Of a DNA stretch of 64,000 nucleotides, positions 1 through 8,880 are shown piece by piece. Under the pieces are notes generated by a model, which had not been told where the DNA came from, did not search any database, and worked only from the letters and a program-made list of their open reading frames with translations. Origin of the DNA: Pelistega europaea (GTDB lineage: Bacteria; Pseudomonadota; Gammaproteobacteria; Burkholderiales; Burkholderiaceae_B). The stretch spans positions 62,001 through 126,000 of the forward strand of contig NZ_JABGBO010000002.1 in NCBI RefSeq assembly GCF_013133775.1. The letters are read 5' to 3'. Position 1 is the first letter of the stretch, and every line of letters begins with the position of its first letter. A program made the position numbers and the translations under genes.

Positions 1-2
1 GT

Positions 3-158
3 GCCGTGATAAAGCCTATGCTTGGATTAATGAATGGTCAAAAAGGGGCTAAACATTTTCGACGACTGCTTTCTGATGTTAAGCGTCTAAATGCGGGGGA
101 CATTACCCTCATTGAGGAGGCTTTTAATCTTATGCAGCATCTTGCATCAGCCAGTTAA
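3..158 (+). CDS. dusA: tRNA-dihydrouridine synthase A, C-terminal fragment cut by the window edge
   Basis: The frame starting at base 3 is open and stops at 156-158. It encodes about 51 residues containing MLGLMNGQKGAKHFRRLLS, which matches the C-terminal signature of DusA (E. coli has MLGLFQG.PGAR.WRR.LS at the same place, recalled from the family). DusA is the FMN enzyme that reduces uridines in the D-loop of tRNA. The catalytic domain lies upstream of the window. The last codons and the stop lie inside a tandemly duplicated segment (144-245), so the present C-terminus may have been shaped by that duplication. Confidence 0.8.
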   Translation, partial: AVIKPMLGLMNGQKGAKHFRRLLSDVKRLNAGDITLIEEAFNLMQHLASAS

Positions 159-245
159 TGGTGTTTTTCTTTTTGCAGGATAGGTTGAAGGATGCTTGTG
201 CATCAGCCAGTTGATGGTTTTTTCTTTTTGCAGGATGAGTTGAAG
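144..245. repeat. Two-copy tandem repeat spanning the dusA stop codon
   Basis: A segment of about 47 bases at 144-190 is repeated with a few changes at 200-245, a period of 56. Both copies carry GCATCAGCCAGTT, then a T-rich stretch, then TTTTTGCAGGAT and GTTGAAG. The first copy holds the dusA stop codon; in the second TTAATGG has become TTGATGG. Confidence 0.85.
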
Positions 246-477
246 TGTTCTTTTTTAGCCAATACACCATAAAATTTTAAGGTTATTTTGCTGGTTTTTG
301 GTGCATGGATAAGTCAGTTTTAAGGCAAAGAAAAAATGAACTTAATATGAAAATTCATCTTAATTTCTGCCAAAATCAATGAAAACTATCCAAAACTATA
401 GAATATATTCAATGAAAAAAGGGGCTTTTATGGCCAAAAAAGTCGATATAGCAAAATTGTAAAAATACGTTTTTGGG

Positions 478-506
478 TTGTACTTCCCTCCATTTTTTAC
501 TATACT
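478..506 (+). promoter_or_regulatory. Predicted sigma70 promoter of nrdAB
   Basis: TTGTAC (478-483) and TATACT (501-506) are separated by exactly 17 bases and face nrdA. Each hexamer differs from consensus at one or two positions. A start near 513 would put both NrdR-like boxes just downstream of the transcription start. Confidence 0.6.
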
Positions 507-532
507 TTGAACTTCAGCAGTAAACTACGTAT

Positions 533-548
533 GCACAATATATTGTGC
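533..548 (+). promoter_or_regulatory. NrdR box 1
   Basis: GCACAATATATTGTGC is a perfect 16-base palindrome and fits the NrdR consensus acaCwAtATaTwGtgt at its core. NrdR is the ATP/dATP-sensing repressor of ribonucleotide reductase operons. The partner box lies 33 bases further on (start to start), about three helical turns, as expected for paired NrdR sites. Confidence 0.75.
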
Positions 549-565
549 TTTTAATACCAAGAATA

Positions 566-581
566 ACACTACATATAGGTT
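566..581 (+). promoter_or_regulatory. NrdR box 2
   Basis: ACACTACATATAGGTT fits the NrdR consensus less well than box 1 but keeps CTA.ATATAG and lies three helical turns from it, in front of nrdA. Confidence 0.6.
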
Positions 582-633
582 TTAACAAAAGTCTATATTT
601 AGTGTTGTCACGACAGGCTGGGACAATACGACT

Positions 634-2925
634 ATGACTACTCAATTGTTTGTTATCAAACGCAATGGGTCTAAAGAGCCATTGAATTTGGATAAAATCC
701 ATCGCGTTATCACATGGGCTGCAGAAGGTCTGGATAACGTTTCTGTTTCTCAAGTAGAGCTTAAATCACAGATTCAGTTTTATGATGGTATGCGTACAGA
801 GCATATTCATGAGACTATTGTTAAAGCAGCTGCCGACTTGATTTCTCCAGCCACACCGGATTACCAGTTTTTGGCAGCACGTTTGGCAATTTTCCATTTG
901 CGTAAAAAAGCGTTTGGAGAGTTTGAGCCACCTCAACTCTACAATCATGTGAAGAAGATGGTAGAGATGGGTAAGTACGATAAGCATATTCTTGAGGACT
1001 ATACCAAAGCTGAGCTGGATGAACTCAATGACTACATTGTTCATGCCCGTGATTTATCTTTCTCTTATGCCGCTGTTAAGCAACTAGAAGGAAAGTATCT
1101 AGTTCAAAATCGTGTAACCAATGAGATTTATGAGAGTCCACAGTTTTTGTATATTTTGGTAGCTGCTTGCTTATTCTCTAAATATCCCAAGGAAACACGT
1201 CTTAGCTATGTTAAAGGCTTTTATGATGCTGTTTCAACCTTTAAGATTTCGTTGCCCACACCTATTATGGCAGGGGTGCGTACACCAACTCGTCAATTTA
1301 GTTCATGCGTATTGATTGAGTGTGGAGATAGCCTAGATTCGATTAATGCCACAAGTGCGGCGATTGTCCGTTATGTGTCGCAACGTGCTGGTATCGGTAT
1401 TAATGCTGGTCGTATTCGTGCGGTTGGTAGCCCAATTCGTGGTGGAGAGGCTCAACATACTGGTTGTATTCCTTTCTACAAACACTTCCAAACAGCAGTC
1501 AAATGTTGCTCTCAAGGCGGTGTGCGTGGTGGGGCAGCAACCTTGTTTTATCCAATTTGGCATTTAGAAGTAGAGTCCTTACTTGTACTTAAAAATAACC
1601 GTGGGGTTGAAGAAAACCGTGTGCGTCATATGGACTACGGTGTACAGCTTAACCAACTGATGTATAAACGCTTTATTAAAGGTGAAAACATCACGTTATT
1701 TTCTCCATCTGATGTTCCTGGACTCTATGATGCTTTCTTTGAAGATCAAGAACTTTTTGAAAAACTCTATACCCAGTATGAAAATGACCCTTCTATCCGT
1801 AAGCGTACTGTGAAGGCGGTTGAGTTATTTTCTCTCATGATGCAAGAGCGTGCTAGTACAGGGCGTATTTATATTCAAAATGTAGACCATACCAATACAC
1901 ACAGTGCTTTTGATCCTAAACTAGCTCCAGTCCGTCAAAGTAATCTTTGCTTGGAAATCACCTTACCAACCAAACCACTCAATGATATTAATGATGAAGA
2001 GGGCGAAATTGCTTTGTGTACGCTTTCTGCCTTTAACTTGGGGGCATTAGAAAGTTTAGATGAGCTTGAAAATTTAGCAGACTTAGTAGTGCGTGCGCTT
2101 GATGCACTATTAGACTATCAAGACTATCCAATCAAGGCAGCTTATTTAGGTACGATGAAACGTCGCTCGTTGGGTATTGGTGTGATTAACTTTGCTTACT
2201 ATCTTGCCAAAAATAATGCTCGTTATTCAGATGGTAGTGGTAATGCACTTACTCATCGTGCTTTTGAGGCGATTCAGTACTACTTACTCAAGGCTTCAAT
2301 GAATCTTGCAAAAGAGTTTGGTCCTTGCACTGGATTCAATGAAACCAATTATGCCAAGGGTATTCTTCCTATTGATACTTATAAAGCTGCGATTGATACA
2401 ATCTGCACAGAGCCTTTGCATCTTGATTGGGAATGGCTTCGTGCAGAGATTGTTGAGCATGGTTTACGTAACTCAACACTAACAGCACTTATGCCATCAG
2501 AGACTTCTAGTCAGATTTCTAATGCGACCAATGGTATTGAGCCTCCGCGTGGGCTTGTATCAGTTAAAGCCTCTAAGGACGGTATTCTTAAACAAGTGGT
2601 TCCAGAGTATGAGCGTCTCAAACACCATTATGAGACACTATGGGAGATGCCTAATATGGAGGGGTATCTGCAACTCGTTGGTATTATGCAGAAGTTTGTA
2701 GACCAATCTATCTCTGCTAATACTTGCTACGATCCTAAGCGTTTTGAAGGTGGTCGAGTAGCGATGAAACAACTACTTAAAGACCTTCTTACTGCCTATA
2801 AATATGGTATTAAGACTTTGTACTACCACAATACTCGTGATGGTGCGGATGATACTCAAGAAGACGCTCAAGTAGTACAAGCTACTGAAGATGATGATTG
2901 CGCGAGCGGGGCTTGCAAGATTTAG
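634..2925 (+). CDS. nrdA: Class Ia ribonucleoside-diphosphate reductase, alpha subunit
   Basis: Large subunit that reduces ribonucleoside diphosphates to deoxyribonucleotides with the radical made by NrdB. The 763 residues line up with E. coli NrdA (761) almost without gaps. An N-terminal ATP-cone (about 5-95) carries the overall allosteric site. The active-site residues fall at the E. coli numbers: C225 and C462 (redox pair), N437, C439 (thiyl radical) and E441, with Y730/Y731 on the radical path. The C-terminal CASGAC tail (C756, C761) relays electrons from thioredoxin or glutaredoxin. The start is supported by N-terminal similarity, though no good Shine-Dalgarno is visible. First gene of an nrdA-nrdB-yfaE set behind two NrdR boxes. 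The similarity to enterobacterial NrdA is notable in a betaproteobacterial setting. Confidence 0.97.
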   Translation: MTTQLFVIKRNGSKEPLNLDKIHRVITWAAEGLDNVSVSQVELKSQIQFYDGMRTEHIHETIVKAAADLISPATPDYQFLAARLAIFHLRKKAFGEFEPPQLYNHVKKMVEMGKYDKHILEDYTKAELDELNDYIVHARDLSFSYAAVKQLEGKYLVQNRVTNEIYESPQFLYILVAACLFSKYPKETRLSYVKGFYDAVSTFKISLPTPIMAGVRTPTRQFSSCVLIECGDSLDSINATSAAIVRYVSQRAGIGINAGRIRAVGSPIRGGEAQHTGCIPFYKHFQTAVKCCSQGGVRGGAATLFYPIWHLEVESLLVLKNNRGVEENRVRHMDYGVQLNQLMYKRFIKGENITLFSPSDVPGLYDAFFEDQELFEKLYTQYENDPSIRKRTVKAVELFSLMMQERASTGRIYIQNVDHTNTHSAFDPKLAPVRQSNLCLEITLPTKPLNDINDEEGEIALCTLSAFNLGALESLDELENLADLVVRALDALLDYQDYPIKAAYLGTMKRRSLGIGVINFAYYLAKNNARYSDGSGNALTHRAFEAIQYYLLKASMNLAKEFGPCTGFNETNYAKGILPIDTYKAAIDTICTEPLHLDWEWLRAEIVEHGLRNSTLTALMPSETSSQISNATNGIEPPRGLVSVKASKDGILKQVVPEYERLKHHYETLWEMPNMEGYLQLVGIMQKFVDQSISANTCYDPKRFEGGRVAMKQLLKDLLTAYKYGIKTLYYHNTRDGADDTQEDAQVVQATEDDDCASGACKI

Positions 2926-2956
2926 CGAGGTTCCACTGAATAGTATTAATTTAAGC

Positions 2957-3017
2957 AGGGTAGGTGACATCGCCTTATCTACCTTGGATATACGACCGAT
3001 GCAAGCCGTCGGTTTTT
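2957..3017 (+). promoter_or_regulatory. Structured nrdA-nrdB leader with terminator-like hairpin
   Basis: The nrdA-nrdB gap can form a stem at 2957-2985 (core GGTAGGTG with TATCTACC, allowing G-U pairs). A second stem, GACCGA (2994-2999) with TCGGTT (3009-3014), has a 9-base loop and runs into a T tract (3013-3017). The second looks like an intrinsic terminator or attenuator and could lower nrdB relative to nrdA, or mark an RNA processing site. This is an inference from sequence only. Confidence 0.4.
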
Positions 3018-3079
3018 CAACGAATAAAGCCGGGCGCGAGATAGTATCGTTCGGCATTGATTGATGATAGGTTAATGAA

Positions 3080-4213
3080 ATGTCGTACAGTACTTTTTGC
3101 CAAACTCCTAATGACCCTCTAAAAGAACCTATGTTTTTTGGTCAAAGCGTGAATGTTGCCCGTTATGACCAACAAAAATATGAAACTTTTGAAAAGCTAA
3201 TTGAAAAACAACTTTCTTTCTTTTGGCGTCCAGAAGAAATTGACGTATCACAGGATCGTATTGACTATGCGGGGCTTCCAGAGCATGAGAAGCATATTTT
3301 CATCAGTAATCTTAAGTACCAAACCTTGTTAGACTCTATCCAAGGTCGCAGTCCCAATGTGGCTTTGTTGCCGCTAGTGTCTATCCCTGAGTTGGAGACC
3401 TGGATTGAGACATGGGCATTTTCAGAAACAATCCATTCTCGTTCTTATACACATATCATTCGCAATATTACCAATAATCCAAGCATTGTCTTTGATGATA
3501 TTGTAACCAATGAGCATATTATTGCCCGAGCCAAAGATATTTCTCATTACTATGATGATTTAATCCAAGCCACTCAGTTATATGATCGTTTTGGTGAGGG
3601 TAAACATATCATTAATGGTGAAGAAGTGCGTGTCAGCCTTTATGCCTTAAAGAAAAAACTCTATCTTTGCTTAATGGCAGTAAATGCTCTTGAGGCAATT
3701 CGTTTCTATGTTAGTTTTGCTTGCTCATTTGCTTTTGCAGAACGTAAATTAATGGAAGGTAATGCCAAGATTATTAAACTGATTGCACGTGATGAGGCAC
3801 TTCATCTGACTGGTACTCAGCATATGTTGAATATTATGCGTAGTGGTCAAGATGACCCTGAGATGGAATATGTGGCACGAGACCTTGAACAAGAATGTTT
3901 TGACCTCTTTAAAATCGCTGCTGAGCAAGAAAAAGAGTGGGCAGAGTACTTGTTCCGAGATGGCTCTATGATTGGTCTCAATAAGGATATTCTGGTGCAA
4001 TACGTTGAGTACATCACCAATATTCGTATGCAGGCGGTTGGCTTACAGCCAGCATTCCCTGGCTCTCATCAAAACCCTATTCCTTGGATTAATGCATGGT
4101 TGACCTCTGATAATGTTCAGGTAGCTCCTCAAGAAGTAGAGATTTCCTCTTACTTAGTGGGTCAAATTGATGCAGAGATTAATACTGAAGACTTTGATGA
4201 GTTTGATTTGTAA
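3080..4213 (+). CDS. nrdB: Class Ia ribonucleoside-diphosphate reductase, beta subunit
   Basis: Small subunit that houses the diiron centre and tyrosyl radical used by NrdA. 377 residues, against 376 in E. coli, collinear throughout. Counting from the first Met, metal ligands D85, E116 and H119 and the radical Y123 are present in the motifs [16 protein letters not shown] and SRSYTH; the second set lies in [13 protein letters not shown]. The C-terminal acidic tail ending in FDEFDL is the NrdA-docking peptide. It follows nrdA after 154 bases containing hairpins, and is followed after 195 bases by the ferredoxin gene that maintains its iron centre. Confidence 0.97.
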   Translation: MSYSTFCQTPNDPLKEPMFFGQSVNVARYDQQKYETFEKLIEKQLSFFWRPEEIDVSQDRIDYAGLPEHEKHIFISNLKYQTLLDSIQGRSPNVALLPLVSIPELETWIETWAFSETIHSRSYTHIIRNITNNPSIVFDDIVTNEHIIARAKDISHYYDDLIQATQLYDRFGEGKHIINGEEVRVSLYALKKKLYLCLMAVNALEAIRFYVSFACSFAFAERKLMEGNAKIIKLIARDEALHLTGTQHMLNIMRSGQDDPEMEYVARDLEQECFDLFKIAAEQEKEWAEYLFRDGSMIGLNKDILVQYVEYITNIRMQAVGLQPAFPGSHQNPIPWINAWLTSDNVQVAPQEVEISSYLVGQIDAEINTEDFDEFDL

Positions 4214-4408
4214 TTAATTCGCCTATTTGTGAAGTTCATTCTACTATGATGAGTAAAAGGGTTTTGTGATATGTATAAAAGCGTCATATCAGGAAAGTCT
4301 TTGGGTATCAGGTAGTTTGATGATGGTTTGTGATTAGTGAGTATTTAATCTATTCGCTAATTGTACTTAGCACTAGGTGTTTACAAAAGATATTAAGCAG
4401 TAAAGAAA

Positions 4409-4717
4409 ATGAGTTTAGTAATTACGCGTTCCCGCAGTTTTGTTTTGCAGAGTAATGAGACCTTATTAGAGGGGTTAGAGCGTACTGGGCATTGTGTAGA
4501 GTATCAGTGCCGCTCAGGCTATTGCGGCTCATGCAGGACGCGTATTAACAGTGGTGAGGTGGAGTATCTCAGTGATCCTTTGGCTTATATTGCTCAAGGA
4601 GAAATATTGCCTTGCTGCTGCGTTCCAGTGGGAACGGTATCGCTTGATGTAGGAACCGAACGCGAATATGAGCAGGACGCAGGAGAACTGCATGCACAAA
4701 GTGAATTAGGGCTTTAG
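4409..4717 (+). CDS. yfaE: 2Fe-2S ferredoxin, NrdB maintenance type (YfaE)
   Basis: Small [2Fe-2S] ferredoxin of 102 residues. The ligands are in CRSGYCGSC (C34, C39, C42) and in LPCCC (C69-C71), as in E. coli YfaE, which rebuilds the NrdB diferric-tyrosyl radical cofactor. The order nrdA-nrdB-yfaE is the gammaproteobacterial one. A 195-base gap separates it from nrdB, and no promoter is obvious there. A bidirectional terminator follows at 4807-4841. Confidence 0.9.
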   Translation: MSLVITRSRSFVLQSNETLLEGLERTGHCVEYQCRSGYCGSCRTRINSGEVEYLSDPLAYIAQGEILPCCCVPVGTVSLDVGTEREYEQDAGELHAQSELGL

Positions 4718-4806
4718 ACAATGCGATAGTTGATTTACCCACCTAGCAACTGGGGGGGATTTTATTGCTTTAATCAATAGATGATGCCAAAAGGGGTAAG
4801 GGAAAT

Positions 4807-4841
4807 AAAAAGCCAGCTATCTAGAAGATAACTGGCTTTTT
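4807..4841. terminator. Bidirectional intrinsic terminator
   Basis: A near-perfect stem pairs AAAAAGCCAG.TATCT with AGATA.CTGGCTTTTT over a 3-base loop, with A and T runs on either side. It lies between the convergent yfaE and the CBS-domain gene and can serve both. Confidence 0.85.
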
Positions 4842-4866
4842 GATAAATAATACCTATGACGAATCA

Positions 4867-5322
4867 TCAGTCTTCGCTTTTATCGTCATTTTCAGACCAA
4901 TTTTTGATATAGGCCTTGAGCATGTTGTTTTCAAATTTCTCTAACTCTATCAATGCCTTAGTCATATCATAGAGAGAAATTACCCCTAATAGAGTAGGAC
5001 CGTCCATGATGGGCATATAGCGAATATGTAGATTTAACATCAACCGTTGCACCTCAGCCACGTCTGTATTAGGAGTGACACTTACTGGATGGTCGTCCAT
5101 AATACCACGGACAGTAGCAGAGGCTATATCACGTTTTTGTTGGAGAAAACGCATCACCTCTCGAAAGGTGAGCATACCCACAAGCTCACCATGCTCCAAT
5201 ACTACAAGCGAGCCAATATCTTGCTCTCCCATAATATCAATAGCTTCTTGTACACTAGCATCAGGACTGATGGTATACAGTACATCGCCCTTGACACGTA
5301 AAATTTCGTTTGCTTTTAACAT
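4867..5322 (-). CDS. CBS-domain pair protein
   Basis: 151 residues that are essentially two CBS domains (about 10-62 and 75-130), each ending in the typical G.lt..D or gviS..D-like strand (VGMLTFREVM, LGVISLYDM). CBS pairs bind adenosine nucleotides and are usually sensory. No catalytic or membrane domain is fused to it, so it is a stand-alone adenine-nucleotide sensor of unknown target; such proteins are common in Burkholderiales. The start has GGAG six bases upstream. Monocistronic, transcribed towards yfaE. Confidence 0.88.
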   Translation of the reverse strand: MLKANEILRVKGDVLYTISPDASVQEAIDIMGEQDIGSLVVLEHGELVGMLTFREVMRFLQQKRDIASATVRGIMDDHPVSVTPNTDVAEVQRLMLNLHIRYMPIMDGPTLLGVISLYDMTKALIELEKFENNMLKAYIKNWSENDDKSED

Positions 5323-5465
5323 GAATACTCCAACAACTGTATTACTATTCCGCCAATTTACACTATTGAGGAAGATTTAGCAATTATTCATCAACTTTAA
5401 TAAACCAACTATCTTATCTAAACGTTGTTATTAGATCAATTAGCCATGGATAGTGCTGAAAACCA

Positions 5466-6740
5466 CTATAAAACATCTTTGAGTAAAACGGGCTCTTTGA
5501 GAATCAATCGGCTTATTGCATGACGGATTTTGTCATCATTCAAGTTTTCTAATGCAGAATCCATTAGATATAAATCCCCTAAAGGCTGTAACCCTTGTTC
5601 AGGGGTATTAGCCAACACCCAGCGTTCAGAGCGTTTGCCCTGCGTATTAACAATAAATCCTAACGCATTTAACTGATCCAATACTTGTAAAGTATGTGAG
5701 CTATTACCCTGTAATTCTTTAAGCAAGTATTGAGTACTTTTACCTGGGGGATTGTTATTGCTACTTGCTGCTAATGTACGCAAAATACGGATTGCCTGGA
5801 TAAAGTCAGCTCCAGCTTTATCTTGTGTATCAAAATGTCTGAAGCGAATCTGTGGCACCAGAGAAGCAATAATCGCTCCAAATAATACCACTAACCATGA
5901 TAGGTATATCCATAATAAAAATAGTGGAATGGTCGCAAAAGCTCCATAAATCACGGTATAAGAGGGGAATTTCGTAATGTAAAAAGTAAATCCCATCTTC
6001 ATGGTTTCAAATAAAATAGCTGTTACACCAGCACCAATCATGGCATCGCGTAGATAAACATTACAATTCGGAACCACATAATAAAGTAGCGTAAAGCCTA
6101 CAAAAGATAAAATTGTAGGGAAGACCGTCGCAAAGATATTTTGCAAAACACTAATATCAACTCCTATACCAAGTTGAGTTCGAGCAACAACTGTACTTGC
6201 CCAAATACTCGCAGCAAGCATAAAGGGACCAATGGACAAAATTGCCCAGTAAATTAGCACACGAATGGTCAAGGGGCGTTGACGTTTTACACGCCAAATT
6301 GCATTTAATGCTTCATCAATGGTTTTCATCAGCAAAATCGAAGTCACCATTAACACGACAGAACCAATGGCAGTCATATTACGAGCTTTGGCAGCAAAAC
6401 CGTTGAGATACATCATAATGGTTTTGGACATTGCCTCAGGCATAAGACTGGTGGTTAAAAAGTGATTCAGCTCGACCTGTAATTCTTTAAAAATAGGGAA
6501 TGCTGTAAATAGGGAGAGCACCACAGCAAGCAATGGCACCACCGCCAGTACAGTGGTATAGGTCAAACTTGCCGCTACTTGTGTCAACTTATCGCTAGAG
6601 AGACGATGAAAGGCTACTACTACCGCTTGTTTAAAATAAGGAGTGGTTTGTGTATTTTTAGTAAGCTGTTCTTCTTCGACTTGTTCTCGTGTTTCTTGAA
6701 TGTCTTCTAGCGTGTTATCTGTGTTTTTCTCTGTCATCAT
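5466..6740 (-). CDS. YihY/BrkB family inner-membrane protein
   Basis: 424 residues. A hydrophilic N-terminus of about 40 residues is followed by the YihY core with the signature LAASLTYTTVLAVVPLLAV and about six membrane segments (roughly 50-300), including LLWIYLSWLVVLFGA near the end of the core. The C-terminal 120 residues are soluble and resemble a winged-helix-like extension seen in betaproteobacterial members. The family was once annotated as ribonuclease BN, which is wrong; its function is not established. Two ATG codons start the frame in tandem; either could be used. Confidence 0.85.
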   Translation of the reverse strand: MMTEKNTDNTLEDIQETREQVEEEQLTKNTQTTPYFKQAVVVAFHRLSSDKLTQVAASLTYTTVLAVVPLLAVVLSLFTAFPIFKELQVELNHFLTTSLMPEAMSKTIMMYLNGFAAKARNMTAIGSVVLMVTSILLMKTIDEALNAIWRVKRQRPLTIRVLIYWAILSIGPFMLAASIWASTVVARTQLGIGVDISVLQNIFATVFPTILSFVGFTLLYYVVPNCNVYLRDAMIGAGVTAILFETMKMGFTFYITKFPSYTVIYGAFATIPLFLLWIYLSWLVVLFGAIIASLVPQIRFRHFDTQDKAGADFIQAIRILRTLAASSNNNPPGKSTQYLLKELQGNSSHTLQVLDQLNALGFIVNTQGKRSERWVLANTPEQGLQPLGDLYLMDSALENLNDDKIRHAISRLILKEPVLLKDVL

Positions 6741-6967
6741 GGGTATAAAATACTTTATCGTCTCTTAAGTATAACAAGTTATTTCGACCTTGTTGCACGA
6801 AATAATTGCTCCTTGGCAGTAAATTACCTTATGAGGAAATCTCAGTTGCTTTATCAGTAGACTTCAGTCGCATCATTTTTAGAAACATTGGTCTAATGCA
6901 CTTATCGGCGTACAGCAAGTTAAAAATCCGTATAATAAGGGCTATCTTAGCATTAAGGTCTTATTTT

Positions 6968-7345
6968 ATGCAAAAACCTCAGCTCAATCCTTTCTTACAT
7001 TACGGTACGGTGATAGCCCTCATTGCCTTATTTATCCTTTGTGTCGCTTGGGAGTTATGGTTAGATCCACTAGTACCAGGGGGGAGCATTTATTTTCTAA
7101 AAGCCTTGCCATTGATGTTTGCCTTTTATGGAGTATATAAAGGAAATATTTACACCATGCAATGGACTTCTATGCTGGTTTTGCTCTATGTGCTAGAAGG
7201 TATTGTACGTTGGTATGCAGATACGACTGTGATGTCACAACGACTTGCTATGATAGAAACGCTCTTATCACTATGGGTATTCTTTTTTGCAATTTTCTAT
7301 GTGCGTCCAGCAAAAAAATATGCAAAGTTTTTAAAAAAGCAATAA
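6968..7345 (+). CDS. DUF2069 family membrane protein
   Basis: About 125 residues from the ATG at 6968. A longer frame begins at a TTG at 6806, but the added 54 residues are not family-like, and a TATAAT hexamer lies inside them at 6931-6936, so the short form is preferred; AAGG precedes it by about 10 bases. There are four hydrophobic segments, with WELWLDP after the first and a conserved LKALPL motif, as in DUF2069. An inner-membrane protein of unknown function. A terminator follows at 7379-7411. Confidence 0.8.
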   Translation: MQKPQLNPFLHYGTVIALIALFILCVAWELWLDPLVPGGSIYFLKALPLMFAFYGVYKGNIYTMQWTSMLVLLYVLEGIVRWYADTTVMSQRLAMIETLLSLWVFFFAIFYVRPAKKYAKFLKKQ

Positions 7346-7378
7346 TCTGCCCAAAAAAAGCCCTTTTAATAACAAAGA

Positions 7379-7411
7379 TAGCGGTAAAGCAAAATGCTAG
7401 ACCGCTATTTT
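7379..7411 (+). terminator. Intrinsic terminator after the DUF2069 gene
   Basis: TAGCGGT (7379-7385) pairs with ACCGCTA (7401-7407) and is followed by TTTT. Confidence 0.7.
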
Positions 7412-7589
7412 AGTATCATCGCCTATTATCTGCTATTGTGCTTTAGCAGTTTCTTTGTAATGCTAGACTACGAGATTAGTATCATCAATCCCAATATGAA
7501 AGATTTCCACATCCTATTTTGTACACTTTTTATGCATGAGTTGCTATACTAGTCAATCTTTGTGAAATCAACTAATTAATGGGTATAGT

Positions 7590-8651
7590 ATGTCGGGAAG
7601 TTCATTGGGTAAGATTTTTACAGTGACTAATTTTGGCGAGTCTCATGGAGTTGCCATTGGCTGTGTAATTGATGGTTGTCCAGCAGGGATGCCATTAGAA
7701 GCAGCTGATATCCAAGTTGAACTAGACCGCCGTAAACCTGGCACATCTCGTCATGTTACCCAACGTCGCGAGCCTGATACAGTACAAATTCTTTCGGGTG
7801 TTTATGAGGGCAAAACGACTGGTACTCCTATTGCATTATTGATTCAAAATGAAGATCAACGCAGCAAGGATTACAACAATATTGCCCAGTCTTTTCGCCC
7901 TGGTCATGCGGATTTTACCTACTGGAATAAATATGGTATTCGAGATCCGCGTGGAGGAGGGCGTTCATCTGCTCGCCTGACTGCCCCTACAGTGGCTGCT
8001 GGTGCTATCGCTAAAAAATGGCTTAAAGAGCATTATGGCATTGTGATTCGTGGTTATATGAGTCAGCTTGGTCCTATTAAGATTCCATTTGAGAGTTGGG
8101 AATATGTAAACCAAAACCCATTTTTTGCCCCTAATGCTAGCATTATCACTGAACTAGAAGCCTATATGGATGATTTACGTAAAGAGGGAGACTCTATTGG
8201 AGCACGTATTGAGGTTGTCGCAGAGAATGTCCCTGTAGGACTTGGCGAGCCACTCTATGAACGATTAGATGCCAATATTGCCTATGTAATGATGGGTTTA
8301 AATGCAGTAAAAGGGGTTTCTATCGGAACAGGGTTTGACTGCATTACTCAAAAAGGTTCTGTACATGGCGATGAAATCACTCCAGATGGTTTTTTAAGCA
8401 ATAATGCAGGAGGTATTCTAGGGGGGATTTCTAGTGGGCAACCGATTACTGTATCCTTGGCGATTAAACCCACTTCAAGTATCCGCATAGAGCGTCGCTC
8501 CATTAATACCAACAATGAACCAGTGATGGTGCAAACACTAGGACGTCATGACCCTTGTGTAGGCATTCGAGCCACACCTATTGCAGAAGCCTTGTTAGCC
8601 TTGGTTTTGATGGATAATGTATTGATTCAGCAGGCTTATCAGACCAAATAA
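7590..8651 (+). CDS. aroC: Chorismate synthase
   Basis: Last step of the shikimate pathway: converts EPSP to chorismate using reduced FMN. 353 residues, the usual bacterial length. Signature motifs are present: GESHG (16-20), the DRRKPG segment, [12 protein letters not shown], and RGGGRSSAR with GISSGQPI further on. These cover the FMN and substrate sites with their conserved His and Arg residues. Single gene after a 244-base gap that contains the terminator of the previous gene and a TATACT hexamer at 7545-7550. It is followed by the tandem repeat array at 8724-8880. Confidence 0.97.
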   Translation: MSGSSLGKIFTVTNFGESHGVAIGCVIDGCPAGMPLEAADIQVELDRRKPGTSRHVTQRREPDTVQILSGVYEGKTTGTPIALLIQNEDQRSKDYNNIAQSFRPGHADFTYWNKYGIRDPRGGGRSSARLTAPTVAAGAIAKKWLKEHYGIVIRGYMSQLGPIKIPFESWEYVNQNPFFAPNASIITELEAYMDDLRKEGDSIGARIEVVAENVPVGLGEPLYERLDANIAYVMMGLNAVKGVSIGTGFDCITQKGSVHGDEITPDGFLSNNAGGILGGISSGQPITVSLAIKPTSSIRIERRSINTNNEPVMVQTLGRHDPCVGIRATPIAEALLALVLMDNVLIQQAYQTK

Positions 8652-8723
8652 CATCCTCAGACACAGCAATTATCCTTTCATTAGACGCGTAAGTTTTGTG
8701 TCAACAAGGCAGCAACTTTAAAA

Positions 8724-8880
8724 CCTAGTTGAAGGGAATTAAACTTTGCTTTAAGTCTAATTGGAGGGGATTAAACCTTGCTAATTAAGCTCAATCAGAG
8801 GGATTAAATATTGTTAATTTAAAGCCTAATTGGGAGGGGATAAAACCTCGCGAATTAGGCTCGATTAGAAAGAATTAAGC
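8724..8880. repeat. Degenerate ~34-base tandem array running into the EamA gene 3' end
   Basis: Four full copies (8724-8756, 8757-8789, 8790-8824, 8825-8859) and one partial copy (8860-8880) share the pattern CTAATTGGAGGGGATTAAAC followed by TTGCTAATTAAG-like sequence. Copies are head to tail with no spacers, so this is not a CRISPR array. The last one and a half copies include the final codons and stop (8855-8857, minus strand) of the EamA transporter gene. Confidence 0.85.

Larger units (their letters stand above)
159..633. other. Intergenic region dusA-nrdA
   Basis: No convincing gene lies here. It holds the second copy of the dusA 3'-end repeat, an AT-rich stretch from about 250 to 470, a sigma70-type promoter (478-506), two NrdR-box-like palindromes (533-548 and 566-581), and a short inverted repeat TTGTC/GACAA (605-609 and 622-626) just before the nrdA start. 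Confidence 0.7.

Noticed and set aside
8724-8880. CRISPR array
   Set aside because: Copies are contiguous and degenerate with no unique spacers, and no cas genes are present in the window.
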